Shown here: in pieces, positions 19,029 through 25,775 of the stretch
Numbering within the stretch: the stretch's first letter is position 1
How the letters are laid out: each line of letters starts with the position of its first letter
From: a virus
IMG/VR virus record: IMGVR_UViG_3300005828_000108
Span: 1 to 35,977 of that record
Length of the DNA stretch: 35,977 nt
Strand: one strand, 5' to 3'
Program-made: the position numbers and the translations under genes
Notes under the pieces: generated by a model
What the model saw: the letters and a program-made list of their open reading frames with translations, nothing else
Told to the model about the DNA's origin: nothing
The model's database searches: none

Positions 19029-20575
19029 AACTGCCGACCCAACGCGATGGCGTTGAGATCGGCGTAGTCGGGGGCGGCCTTTCGGTTCCACAGCGACCTC
19101 CGATTCGTGCCTGAGAGGCACTTTTCACTTGTCTCCGGTAGTGAGCCAAGCTCCTCGCGGAACTTGGCCCGGAGGAGGCCGAGGCTGAGGGAGTAATCCG
19201 CGACTGCGTCGGGATGCTCCTCGACCAGCACCGAGCGCCACAGCGGCGACTCGACGTCGGCGGCAGCGAGGCGGAACTTCGCTCGACCCACCGGGTCGTG
19301 ACGAAGGTAGCCCTCGCGGAGCATCAGCAGCTGCGTCTGCAGCGCGTTCACTTCGCGCATCCAGACCGAACGCCGTTCGCTCCACGGACGGAGCGACGGC
19401 TTCGGCTCGCGCGGGGTGACTTCACCCCGGAGGGGGTTCCACCACCATGCGAGCCAGCCGGTCGGGACTCTCAGGACCGAGTAGGTCTGAGTGCCCGGAC
19501 GCTCGAACCCTCTCGGGACGAGCTGGTGCTCGACCGAGAGCGAGTCGCCGGAGACGAACACGCGGCCCGAAGCCCAGCCATGCTGGATCGGGCCGTGGCC
19601 GACGCAGACTGCCGTCTCAAGGCCGGACAGCGCCGTGTCGGTGTACGACTCGGCAAGGTCCACCTGGAACTCGAAGTTCCAGACCTTGCGAGGCATGAAC
19701 TCCATGCGGTGGAGCCGCATCTCGTGGAGTTCGCCCTCGTCCCAGACCTCGGGAGGCTCGGCCTTGCGGCGAGCAGCGGGAACGAGATACGGCTCGGGAG
19801 CCGGATCCGTTTCGCTGTGCTGGGAGAGTGGGATGGACGGCTCGACGTAGCCGGTGGGAGAAGTCTCCACTTCTCCCCCGGTGCGAGCCCTCGCCAACTG
19901 CGACTCGATATCGAGCAGCGCGTCCCGTGTAGCTGACCAGAAGCCCCACGCATGGCCGTTCCCTGTGTAGGGAGCTTCGATCATGCCTACGTCCTCGTAG
20001 TCATGAGCTTGCGTATGGCCGAGAACGTCGTTGATCGGCGTGCCGAACTCATCGACGGTCTTGGTCGCGGGCATCACATGCTCGCGAAGCTGGGCGCGCT
20101 TCTCATCGGCCTTGTAGCCGATGCCGCCCATCTCCTCGTAATCCGGGATCTCCTCATCCGGGTCGTACTCCTGGATGGGAGTGCGATCGAGGAACTCGAT
20201 GTCGTGCGCCGTCTCGTCCTTGCGAGGCAAGGCGCGAGTCACCGACTTGGTGACTCGGTGGTACGGAGCGCCCTGGGGCGTGTAGGACACCGCGACCTCG
20301 TAGGCCAGCGGCATCGTGGAATGGCGCTGAATCTTCCGAGGCTTCGGAAGATCAACGTCCATGTAGTGGACGGTGGTGCCCTTCGCGGTATCGAGAACGT
20401 CTAGCTCGATGGAGCGTAGTTCGTCGCGAATCGCGAGGAGCTGGGCTGGGGCATCGGCAGATTCCTCGACGATGCCGAGGGCTGAAGCCTCTGAGGGTTC
20501 GTCCTGAACCATCAGGCGGCTGATCTCATCCTGCCGTTCGAGCAGCCCTGCGGCTGCAGATTCGAATACGTTCAT
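19013..20575 (-). CDS. Large protein of unknown function
   Basis: 520 residues from ATG 20575 (GGAAGGAAGCACACC upstream). The N-terminal ~75 residues are helical and acidic (LLERQDEISRLMVQDEPSE). A middle part holds beta-like strands (LAYEVAVSYTPQGAPYHRVTKSVTRAL, DIEFLDRTPIQEYDPDEEIPDYEEMGG). Around 290-400 lies a well-structured region rich in W and F (FMPRKVWNFEFQVDLAESYTD, VPTGWLAWWWNPLRGEV). The C-terminus is helical and basic (LRPWSERRSVWMREVNALQTQLLMLREGYL). No catalytic motif recognised. It is the biggest unassigned gene of the accessory block and stands alone between two stem-loop-rich gaps. Confidence 0.75.
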   Translation of the reverse strand: MNVFESAAAGLLERQDEISRLMVQDEPSEASALGIVEESADAPAQLLAIRDELRSIELDVLDTAKGTTVHYMDVDLPKPRKIQRHSTMPLAYEVAVSYTPQGAPYHRVTKSVTRALPRKDETAHDIEFLDRTPIQEYDPDEEIPDYEEMGGIGYKADEKRAQLREHVMPATKTVDEFGTPINDVLGHTQAHDYEDVGMIEAPYTGNGHAWGFWSATRDALLDIESQLARARTGGEVETSPTGYVEPSIPLSQHSETDPAPEPYLVPAARRKAEPPEVWDEGELHEMRLHRMEFMPRKVWNFEFQVDLAESYTDTALSGLETAVCVGHGPIQHGWASGRVFVSGDSLSVEHQLVPRGFERPGTQTYSVLRVPTGWLAWWWNPLRGEVTPREPKPSLRPWSERRSVWMREVNALQTQLLMLREGYLRHDPVGRAKFRLAAADVESPLWRSVLVEEHPDAVADYSLSLGLLRAKFREELGSLPETSEKCLSGTNRRSLWNRKAAPDYADLNAIALGRQFAYLA

Positions 20576-20594
20576 GGTGTGCTTCCTTCCGTAA

Positions 20595-20626
20595 GCGTGG
20601 GGCAGGTCCACAACCCTGCCCCACGC
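20595..20626 (-). other. 12-bp hairpin in the leader of the 520-residue gene
   Basis: GCGTGGGGCAGG (20595-20606) pairs with 20615-20626 over an 8-nt loop. It ends 20 nt before the ATG at 20575, just upstream of the ribosome site, so in RNA it could gate translation or protect the 5' end. Confidence 0.65.
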
Positions 20627-20940
20627 GGTTCATGGTGCGTTGCGCGCGCCGTTCGCACACAACAGTTGTGGATCAATCCCTCGCCGGTCCTGTTAGTCAA
20701 AGGCGACGGCCCCCGGCCGGCGCCGTGCTCGATCCGAACAATCACCCCTACTCGGCGGTAAGCCGAGAATGTATGTCTATCCATCTGGTTTTTGTTCGGA
20801 TCGGGCTTGACGAACTGGCGTTCAATCCCACCCTGGCCTTGCCAGGGAATGTGGGTTTATCCATGTTGGGATGAACGAGGCGTGGGATGATTCACCACCT
20901 GTTGTGTGCCCTACGCCGTCTGCCCTATCTACCTATGTAG

Positions 20941-20962
20941 GCGAGTGCCTGCACTCGCATGT
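20941..20962. repeat. 22-bp dyad repeat, copy 1
   Basis: Begins GCGAGTGC, then CT, then GCACTCGC, then ATGT. The first 18 bases form a palindrome. Identical to 21014-21035 (73 bp apart, about seven helical turns). Confidence 0.75.
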
Positions 20963-21013
20963 ATCCAGGCACGTAGCTGTCGTGCTTCTAGGTAGTGAGG
21001 CCTTGTGCCGAAC

Positions 21014-21035
21014 GCGAGTGCCTGCACTCGCATGT
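21014..21035. repeat. 22-bp dyad repeat, copy 2
   Basis: Exact second copy of the element at 20941. CTACC(T)A-type sequences flank both copies (20930, 20990, 21038), which suggests binding sites for a dimeric protein. Confidence 0.75.
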
Positions 21036-21069
21036 CCTCTACCTACGACAGGTGCGTGACGCAGACCAA

Positions 21070-21102
21070 GCGAGAGGGGGTGTTCACCAATCCCCCTCTC
21101 GC
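21070..21102. other. 11-bp perfect hairpin
   Basis: GCGAGAGGGGG (21070-21080) pairs with CCCCCTCTCGC (21092-21102), 11-nt loop. Lies 137 nt beyond the stop of the 43-residue zinc protein, so it may end transcripts of the operon that starts at 21891. Confidence 0.6.
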
Positions 21103-21238
21103 GCTGCTAGGACTGACGATGCCTTCTGGGTCGCACCTTGTCTGGTTCAAGGGGGGGAGGGGAGAGTCCCTCCGCTGCGCTTCCATTTGCCGTTCCCCCC
21201 TCAGCGTCTGACAAAAACCCCCCCGCACGCGAGAAAAA

Positions 21239-21370
21239 TCAGCCCTTCGGCGGTCGCTTCTCCCCCACGGCTCGCCGGGCGAAGATCGCGACATGTTCTT
21301 TGCAGAGAGGGATGCGCCGCCAGCTGTGGGTCGCCTTGCGCTTGCAGCCGGCGACGTGGCACCTAATCAC
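21239..21370 (-). CDS. 43-residue zinc-finger-like protein
   Basis: GTG 21370 overlaps the upstream stop by 8 nt. Product (M)IRCHVAGCKRKATHSWRR then IPLCKEHVAIFARRAVGEKRPPKG. C-x4-C followed by C-x2-H is a compact zinc site found in tiny phage proteins that sense or bind nucleic acids. Basic C-terminus. Function unknown. Confidence 0.6.
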   Translation of the reverse strand: MIRCHVAGCKRKATHSWRRIPLCKEHVAIFARRAVGEKRPPKG

Positions 21371-21623
21371 GGGGGAAGGTGTCGCGGAGCCACTCGGAGT
21401 ACAGCTCGTCCCGGTCGGAGAGCTCGGCGTTGCGTCGACGCAGGATGCTGTTTGCCTCGACTGTGGCCTCGTAGGCGGAGCGCATGCGCTCGACGGCTCC
21501 ACGCTCGCAGGGAGAGAGGGGCCAGGCGCGGTCGATCAGGTCGGCGATGATGCCGGTGGTGTACTCGTCAAGGCATTGGGGCTGGTTTTCGGGATGGGTT
21601 GCGGGCAGGTCCGGGAATCTCAT
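21363..21623 (-). CDS. Unknown 86-residue protein
   Basis: ATG 21623 with AAGGAGATAGCCG upstream; overlaps the preceding gene by 56 nt. MRFPDLPATHPENQPQCLDEYTTGIIADL, then helices (ERGAVERMRSAYEATVEANSILRRRNAELSDRDELY). Helical C-terminus could dimerise. Not recognised. Confidence 0.65.
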   Translation of the reverse strand: MRFPDLPATHPENQPQCLDEYTTGIIADLIDRAWPLSPCERGAVERMRSAYEATVEANSILRRRNAELSDRDELYSEWLRDTFPRD

Positions 21624-21891
21624 CGGCTATCTCCTTGAGTAGGGGCAGGTAGGGCCTGGTGACATCGGGGGGGAGTCCGCGAAGGATTGCGAGGAGCTCG
21701 TCGCGAGCAGCTGCAGCGGCCTCTGCGCGGCGCAGGTAGAAGGCGAGGTCGGAGTAGACCTGCTCGAGGCGGGAGGCTGAGACGACCGCCCTGAACTCGA
21801 CAGGGGCATGACAGTCGGGACAGATTAGGTTGGGGCCGTTTGGGAGCCAGGTGCGGCACTCGCATGTGGCCCCGTCGATGATTCGGTCCAT
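21568..21891 (-). CDS. Cys-containing protein at the head of the operon
   Basis: 107 residues from ATG 21891 with AAGGAGCATC upstream. Begins MDRIIDGATCECRTWLPNGPNLICPDCHAPVEF: a CxC and CxxC pair that should bind zinc, followed by a long helix (LEQVYSDLAFYLRRAEAAAAARDELLAIL) and a Pro-rich tail. First gene of the minus-strand operon, divergent from the small plus-strand gene at 21913. Confidence 0.65.
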   Translation of the reverse strand: MDRIIDGATCECRTWLPNGPNLICPDCHAPVEFRAVVSASRLEQVYSDLAFYLRRAEAAAAARDELLAILRGLPPDVTRPYLPLLKEIADEIPGPARNPSRKPAPMP

Positions 21892-21900
21892 GATGCTCCT

Positions 21901-21912
21901 TAGAGTTGGGGT
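21901..21912 (+). promoter_or_regulatory. Leaderless-type -10 for the gene at 21913
   Basis: TAGAGT (21901-21906) fits TANNNT and is followed by exactly 6 nt and GTG. No purine ribosome site is present. No clear -35 hexamer is seen. Confidence 0.45.
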
Positions 21913-22137
21913 GTGGCGCTGCCTCTCCCGCATCGTAGGCCGAAGGACTTCGACGAGCTGGCCCGGGCGCTCGAGCGGATCTCGAGCGATCTGGGCAAGG
22001 CGCTGTTGGTGCAGCCGGATGGGACCGTGGAGCTGCGGGTGGCGGGGGCCGGGATGATTCTGACGTCGCCGGATGGGAACACGCGGGCGCTGGTGTCGAT
22101 CAACAACGCCGGCGCGGTGATCTCGACCACGCTGTAA
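21913..22137 (+). CDS. 74-residue protein, leaderless plus-strand gene
   Basis: Starts at GTG 21913 directly after the -10/6-nt spacer. (M)ALPLPHRRPKDFDELARALERISSDLGK is helical; VQPDGTVELRVAGAGMILTSPDG and TRALVSINNAGAVISTTL form beta strands, a small alpha/beta protein. Convergent with ArdC, separated by a strong terminator. Function unknown. Confidence 0.6.
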   Translation: MALPLPHRRPKDFDELARALERISSDLGKALLVQPDGTVELRVAGAGMILTSPDGNTRALVSINNAGAVISTTL

Positions 22138-22144
22138 GAGTCAA

Positions 22145-22189
22145 CCCCCGGCCCGCTATCGCAACTCTGGGTTACGGACGGGCCGGGGG
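22145..22189. terminator. Bidirectional terminator
   Basis: CCCCCGGCCCG (22145-22155) pairs perfectly with 22179-22189; the 23-nt loop can form a short CG-AAC/GTT-CG inner stem. Lies between convergent stops at 22137 and 22197. Confidence 0.75.
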
Positions 22190-22196
22190 GACCGAG

Positions 22197-23039
22197 TCAG
22201 GCGAGCGCCTCCACACGCTCGGTGGCCTGCTCTGTGGGGGAGTCTTCGATCAGGTTCATGATTTGGCTGGAGAAGTGGACAGCCTGCTCGGCTGCCTCGG
22301 CGACGATGGCGTCGTCCTCGTTCGACCAGGTGGTGACGTAGGAGATCGTCTCCTCGCTGACGTCCAGTCCGATGAGGTTGCCGACGATGTAGGTGGTCGA
22401 GTCGCATATGCACTCGGCCTCCTCCCGGCTGAACTTCTCGTAGTCCACACCGAGGGCGTGAGTCATCTCGTGGATGAGGATGCGCAGCTGACGGTTGGGC
22501 TCGAGGCCACGCTGGATCACGATCTCGTCGTCTTTCGTATGGAAGCCCAGGACGCCGGGCTGGTTGATGTCCTCGAACGTCAGGGGCCAGCCCATCCGAT
22601 CGCAGGCCTCGACGCAGCGGACGAGGTAGGCGTTGTGGGAGTCGCCGCCCACGATTGAGCCGGGCGGGTCGAGCTCGATCACGTTGTCTGGGTCGTTGGG
22701 CTCGGTCTGGGACACGTCGAAAACCTTCACTCCCTTGAAGAACAGCTTGGTGCGCTCGGGGTCGTCCCGGTCCTTGACTTTCATCGGTGCGAGGATCCAG
22801 ATGGCTGTCGAGCCCTTCTTGATGTGGCGGTCGAACTCGCGGCGCCACTTGCCCGCGCCGGCGACCCTGGTGGCCTCGGGGTACTGGCAGGCGATCAGGA
22901 TGGTGTTGCGGAACGAGTAGCGGTGGAACTTGGTGCGGACCTTGAGCCAGCGGAGCCAGCCCTCCGATGTGCGGAGGTTGGCAACGGCCTCGGTCATGCG
23001 CTCCTTCGACTTTTGCATGGCGTATTCGCGCTTGGTCAT
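22197..23039 (-). CDS. ArdC-like antirestriction protein with HExxH metallopeptidase domain
   Basis: 280 residues from ATG 23039 (AAAGGACCACCC upstream). Residues 1-90 match the ArdC N-terminal single-strand-DNA-binding domain: RTSEGWLRWLKVRTKFHRYSF, NTILIACQYPEATRVAGAGKW, IKKGSTAIWILAPM. After a region with VFDVSQTEP comes a zinc metallopeptidase domain: RILIHEMTHALG (HEMTH at 190-194) and SREEAECICDSTTYIV for the third ligand. ArdC of conjugative plasmids shields incoming single-stranded DNA from type I restriction. Here it is alone, divergent from terL, and could act early after entry. Peptidase activity is inferred from the motif. Confidence 0.8.
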   Translation of the reverse strand: MTKREYAMQKSKERMTEAVANLRTSEGWLRWLKVRTKFHRYSFRNTILIACQYPEATRVAGAGKWRREFDRHIKKGSTAIWILAPMKVKDRDDPERTKLFFKGVKVFDVSQTEPNDPDNVIELDPPGSIVGGDSHNAYLVRCVEACDRMGWPLTFEDINQPGVLGFHTKDDEIVIQRGLEPNRQLRILIHEMTHALGVDYEKFSREEAECICDSTTYIVGNLIGLDVSEETISYVTTWSNEDDAIVAEAAEQAVHFSSQIMNLIEDSPTEQATERVEALA

Positions 23040-23053
23040 GGGTGGTCCTTTCT

Positions 23054-23085
23054 GCGGCGGCGGGGTCCTATCCCCCCGCCGCCGC
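23054..23085. promoter_or_regulatory. 12-bp inverted repeat between ardC-like gene and terL
   Basis: GCGGCGGCGGGG (23054-23065) pairs perfectly with 23074-23085. It occupies most of the 67-nt divergent gap. It may be an operator that controls both genes or part of the ardC leader. Confidence 0.55.
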
Positions 23086-23106
23086 TAGTACAGCAACACT
23101 TCCTTC

Positions 23107-24570
23107 ATGCGGATCAAGATCGATGTCGAGCAGCTGCAGGGCCTGCCGCCCGTAGAGAGGGATGCTGCACTCAAGAAGCTGCAGTCGATCAGGGCCAAGC
23201 TCAAGCGCAATCCCCTGCTGGGTTACAACCCCTGGTCGGCGCAATGGAGCTTCCAGACGCATTCTCAGCGTCTGAGAGCGTTCCTGGGAGGCAACCGGGC
23301 CGGCAAGACGACGGTGGGCATCGCAGACGATGTGATCCAGGTCACGCCGCGGGAGATGGTGCCGCAGGAGTTGTGGCCGGTGAAGCGGTACGACTGCCCG
23401 TGCTTCGTGAGGATCATTAACCCGTCGGCAAAGCTGAGTCGCTCGATCATCATCCCGAAGCTGAGGGAGTGGCTGCCGGTTGCGCTGCTGAAGGACGAGC
23501 GGTGGGCCAAGAGCTACTCGAGCCAGGACGGTTCGCTGTATCTGGCGTGTGGCTGCAGGATCGATCTGATGAGTTACGAGATGGAGCTCGACAAGTTCGG
23601 CGGCGATGCGTTGCACCGGGTTCACTACGACGAGGAGCCGCCGCAGGAGATTCGGGACGAGAGCTGGGCCAGAACGCTCGACTACGACGGCGACGAGATT
23701 TTCACGATGACGCCGCTCAAGGGCCTGACATGGATGTACGAGGAGATTGTGCTGGCTGCTGAGGAGAAGCAGGAGGAGATTCACATCGAGAGCGCCTCGA
23801 TGCTCGACAACCCGTACCTGCCGTCGAACGTGCGGGACCGCGTGTGGAGCATGTGGGGCGATTCGCCCGATGCGCAGGCGCGCGTTCACGGCGACTTCGT
23901 TCACAAGGCCGGGCTGGTCTATCCCGACTTTCACGGCCAGGGCCGGACGGGCTACACGCGCGAGTGGGTCAAGTCGGTGGCGGAGGACATCTACGTCGGG
24001 ATCGATCCTGGGGTGCAGTACACGGGCCTGATCTGGGCGGTGTTCGATCAGGGGAACGCCCTGCACGTGATCGATGCGGTGAAGATGCAGGACGTAAACG
24101 TCGACGGGGTGGCTTCACGGATCAGGGAGCGGAACGATTACTGGCAGATTCGCGATCCGCAGTTTGTGATCGATCCGGCTGTTGGACACCGGGAGCACTC
24201 GCGGGGGCAGAGATTGGAGGTCGAGTACCAGAAGGAGGGGATCTACGCGATCTGGGGAGACAACGACCGGGAGGTCGGTGTCTCGACGCTCAGGCGGCGG
24301 ATGGCGAACGACGCGTTCTTCTTCAACGAGGATCGCTGTCAGGATTTGGTGCGGGAGGCGCGGAACTACCGGATCCTCGAGCGGGAGGACGGGAAGTTCG
24401 ATGTGGTCAAGGTCCACGATCACCTGATGGACGCGCTGCGCTACGTGGCGATGATGCGCGTGTTCGACCCGCCGATGAAGAAGGCGCCGGGCGGGCACCG
24501 GAATCCCGAGCTTGCCTGGGCGCCTCCGAAGAAGCAGCCGAAGCACTCGGTCATGGGGATCGGCGCGTAG
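23107..24570 (+). CDS. terL: Terminase large subunit
   Basis: 487 residues from ATG 23107, which has no ribosome site but AACACT exactly 6 nt upstream. ATPase: Walker A GGNRAGKTT (61-69), Walker B region HRVHYDEEPP (D175-E177), coupling motif TMTPLKGLTWMYEE (~200). RNase H-like nuclease: YVGIDPGVQYTG (D300), FVIDPAVGHRE (~355) and HDHLMDALRY near residue 452, giving the three acidic residues. It translocates and cuts DNA during head filling. It sits at the start of the right structural arm, without an adjacent small subunit. Confidence 0.95.
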   Translation: MRIKIDVEQLQGLPPVERDAALKKLQSIRAKLKRNPLLGYNPWSAQWSFQTHSQRLRAFLGGNRAGKTTVGIADDVIQVTPREMVPQELWPVKRYDCPCFVRIINPSAKLSRSIIIPKLREWLPVALLKDERWAKSYSSQDGSLYLACGCRIDLMSYEMELDKFGGDALHRVHYDEEPPQEIRDESWARTLDYDGDEIFTMTPLKGLTWMYEEIVLAAEEKQEEIHIESASMLDNPYLPSNVRDRVWSMWGDSPDAQARVHGDFVHKAGLVYPDFHGQGRTGYTREWVKSVAEDIYVGIDPGVQYTGLIWAVFDQGNALHVIDAVKMQDVNVDGVASRIRERNDYWQIRDPQFVIDPAVGHREHSRGQRLEVEYQKEGIYAIWGDNDREVGVSTLRRRMANDAFFFNEDRCQDLVREARNYRILEREDGKFDVVKVHDHLMDALRYVAMMRVFDPPMKKAPGGHRNPELAWAPPKKQPKHSVMGIGA

Positions 24571-24571
24571 C

Positions 24572-24599
24572 GTCCGGCAGAGGGTGAAAGATTCGGCCT
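24572..24599 (+). promoter_or_regulatory. GTCCGG element before the gene at 24600
   Basis: 23-bp copy (24572-24594) sharing 18 of 23 bases with the copy at 3802. AAGATT at 24588-24593 is 6 nt from GTG 24600, the same spacing as at the endolysin. Confidence 0.4.
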
Positions 24600-24995
24600 G
24601 TGGAGATCGTTGAGGTAGCAGAGCTCTTTCCGGGCCAATGCATGATCACGCACACCAGCGACGGCCCGTTCATCGACTTCGGCAACGAGAACGCAGCTGG
24701 TGAGCGCCAGTACGTCTCGGTGCAGGTGATTCTGGACGCGGGGGCGAAGATCGGGATGCTGCCCCCGCAGGCGAAGGCGGCCTACGAGGAGCGGCTCCAG
24801 GAGCTCGAGCGCACGCTGAGCCACATGAGAGGCATCGAGCAGGCGCTGGACGAGCTTCGCTGGGCGGTGAACAAGACGCTGACGGCCGGCGCGGTGGAGA
24901 TCAGAGACGGCGGCAGAGAGCTTTATCGCCTGCGGCCGAAGCACCCAGGGGCGAAGCGCGTGGATGTCGGCGTCGAGGCCGAGAAGGTTCCGTGA
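24600..24995 (+). CDS. Unknown protein of the tail or head module
   Basis: 131 residues from GTG 24600. Strand-rich start (EIVEVAELFPGQCMITHTSDGPFIDFG), then a helix pair (AAYEERLQELERTLSHMRGIEQALDELRWAV) and a basic C-terminus. Follows terL and overlaps the next gene by GTGA. Role unknown; position suggests a structural or assembly protein. Confidence 0.65.
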   Translation: MEIVEVAELFPGQCMITHTSDGPFIDFGNENAAGERQYVSVQVILDAGAKIGMLPPQAKAAYEERLQELERTLSHMRGIEQALDELRWAVNKTLTAGAVEIRDGGRELYRLRPKHPGAKRVDVGVEAEKVP

Positions 24996-25300
24996 CCCTC
25001 CTCTCAAACCCCGGGAGCCACATCTTCACGGGGCGCAAGCAGGTAGCAGCTGCGGGGACGGCCGAGGCGTTGGTGAGCTTGCCGGAGAGCATTTCCTCGG
25101 TGGCGGTGCAGGGCTTCACGACGAACACGGGCGAGGTCTGCATAGGCGACGCGAACATCGTCGCGGCGGATGGCTCGGAGCGGGGCATGTTCCTTGGGGC
25201 GGGCGAGTCCACGACGATTGCGATCGATGATCTGTCGAAGCTCTACGTGGACGCGAAGGTGTCCGGCGAGGGTGTCACCTTTACCTACGTCACAGTCTGA
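24992..25300 (+). CDS. Small beta-rich structural protein
   Basis: 102 residues from GTG 24992 (GTGA overlap). All-beta composition: SISSVAVQGFTTNTGEVCIGDANIV, GMFLGAGESTTIAIDDLSKLYVDAK, GVTFTYVTV. Such proteins in virion gene clusters are often decoration or tail-adaptor subunits. Overlaps the next ATG by one base (TGATG). Family not recognised. Confidence 0.6.
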   Translation: MTLLSNPGSHIFTGRKQVAAAGTAEALVSLPESISSVAVQGFTTNTGEVCIGDANIVAADGSERGMFLGAGESTTIAIDDLSKLYVDAKVSGEGVTFTYVTV

Positions 25301-25761
25301 TGGCCAACTTCGTATTCAACATCGCTAAGGGCCGCGTGAGCGAGCTGGTGAGGCGCGTCGACGAGAACGATCCTTCGACCTCGAGGATCCGGATCATCCC
25401 GCTGTCGGCTTCCGATACCGAAGCGAACGCGCAGGACGCAGACACGGTTACGGCCGCGCTGGCGACAGCGATGACGGAGCTGACGACGGGTTCGTGGGCG
25501 CGGGTGAACATCACCGACGCGGAGTTCGCCACGACGGACTACGACCCCAATGACAGTGACAACCGTGGCGATGTGTCGATCCCGTCGACGAGCATGGGCT
25601 CACCGACAGCCGGAACGACATCGGGTCTGCTGTTTGCCTATGACGATTCTGGGTCGGACGCGGACTCGGTGCTGATTCCGCTGGTGCACTTGGACTTCGT
25701 CGTGGTGGCTGACTCATCCGAAGTCGTCATCAACCCGGGCGACATCTTCCGCGCAAGCTAG
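25300..25761 (+). CDS. Putative structural protein
   Basis: 153 residues. NFVFNIAKGRVSELVRRV then polar, D/T/S-rich strands (IIPLSASDTEANAQDADTV, SGLLFAYDDSGSDADSVLIPLVHLDFVVVADSSEVVINPG). The phrase FNIAKGRV at the start is common in phage proteins placed near tail or capsid genes. Encoded between two beta-rich proteins with minimal spacing, so part of one transcript. Function inferred from context only. Confidence 0.6.
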   Translation: MANFVFNIAKGRVSELVRRVDENDPSTSRIRIIPLSASDTEANAQDADTVTAALATAMTELTTGSWARVNITDAEFATTDYDPNDSDNRGDVSIPSTSMGSPTAGTTSGLLFAYDDSGSDADSVLIPLVHLDFVVVADSSEVVINPGDIFRAS

Positions 25762-25775
25762 TCAGGTAGGGCCGG

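Larger units (their letters stand above)
20576..21238. other. Dyad-rich non-coding region, candidate origin or control region
   Basis: 663 nt with no gene I can support (short open frames run through the hairpins). Dyads: 20595-20626 (12 bp perfect); 20730-20803 (12-bp outer stem CGATCCGAACAA around an inner CTCGGC/GCCGAG hairpin at 20751-20767); 20831-20847 (CCCTGGC/GCCAGGG); two copies of a 22-bp palindromic element; CTACCTA/TAGGTAG arms around the first copy; 21070-21102 (11 bp). Such density is typical of replication origins or multi-operator regions. Confidence 0.5.

Noticed and set aside
20572-20784. Minus-strand 70-codon frame in the dyad-rich region
   Set aside because: It passes through the nested stem-loop and the leader hairpin of the 520-residue gene, has no ribosome site, and ends inside that gene's start.
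21856-21867. Third copy of GCACTCGCATGT from the 22-bp dyad
   Set aside because: Only half of the element, and it encodes the Cys residues of the zinc site in the gene starting at 21891; likely coincidence.
23068-24066. Minus-strand open frame opposite terL
   Set aside because: TerL motifs on the plus strand are unambiguous; the antisense frame is R/L/H-rich and featureless.
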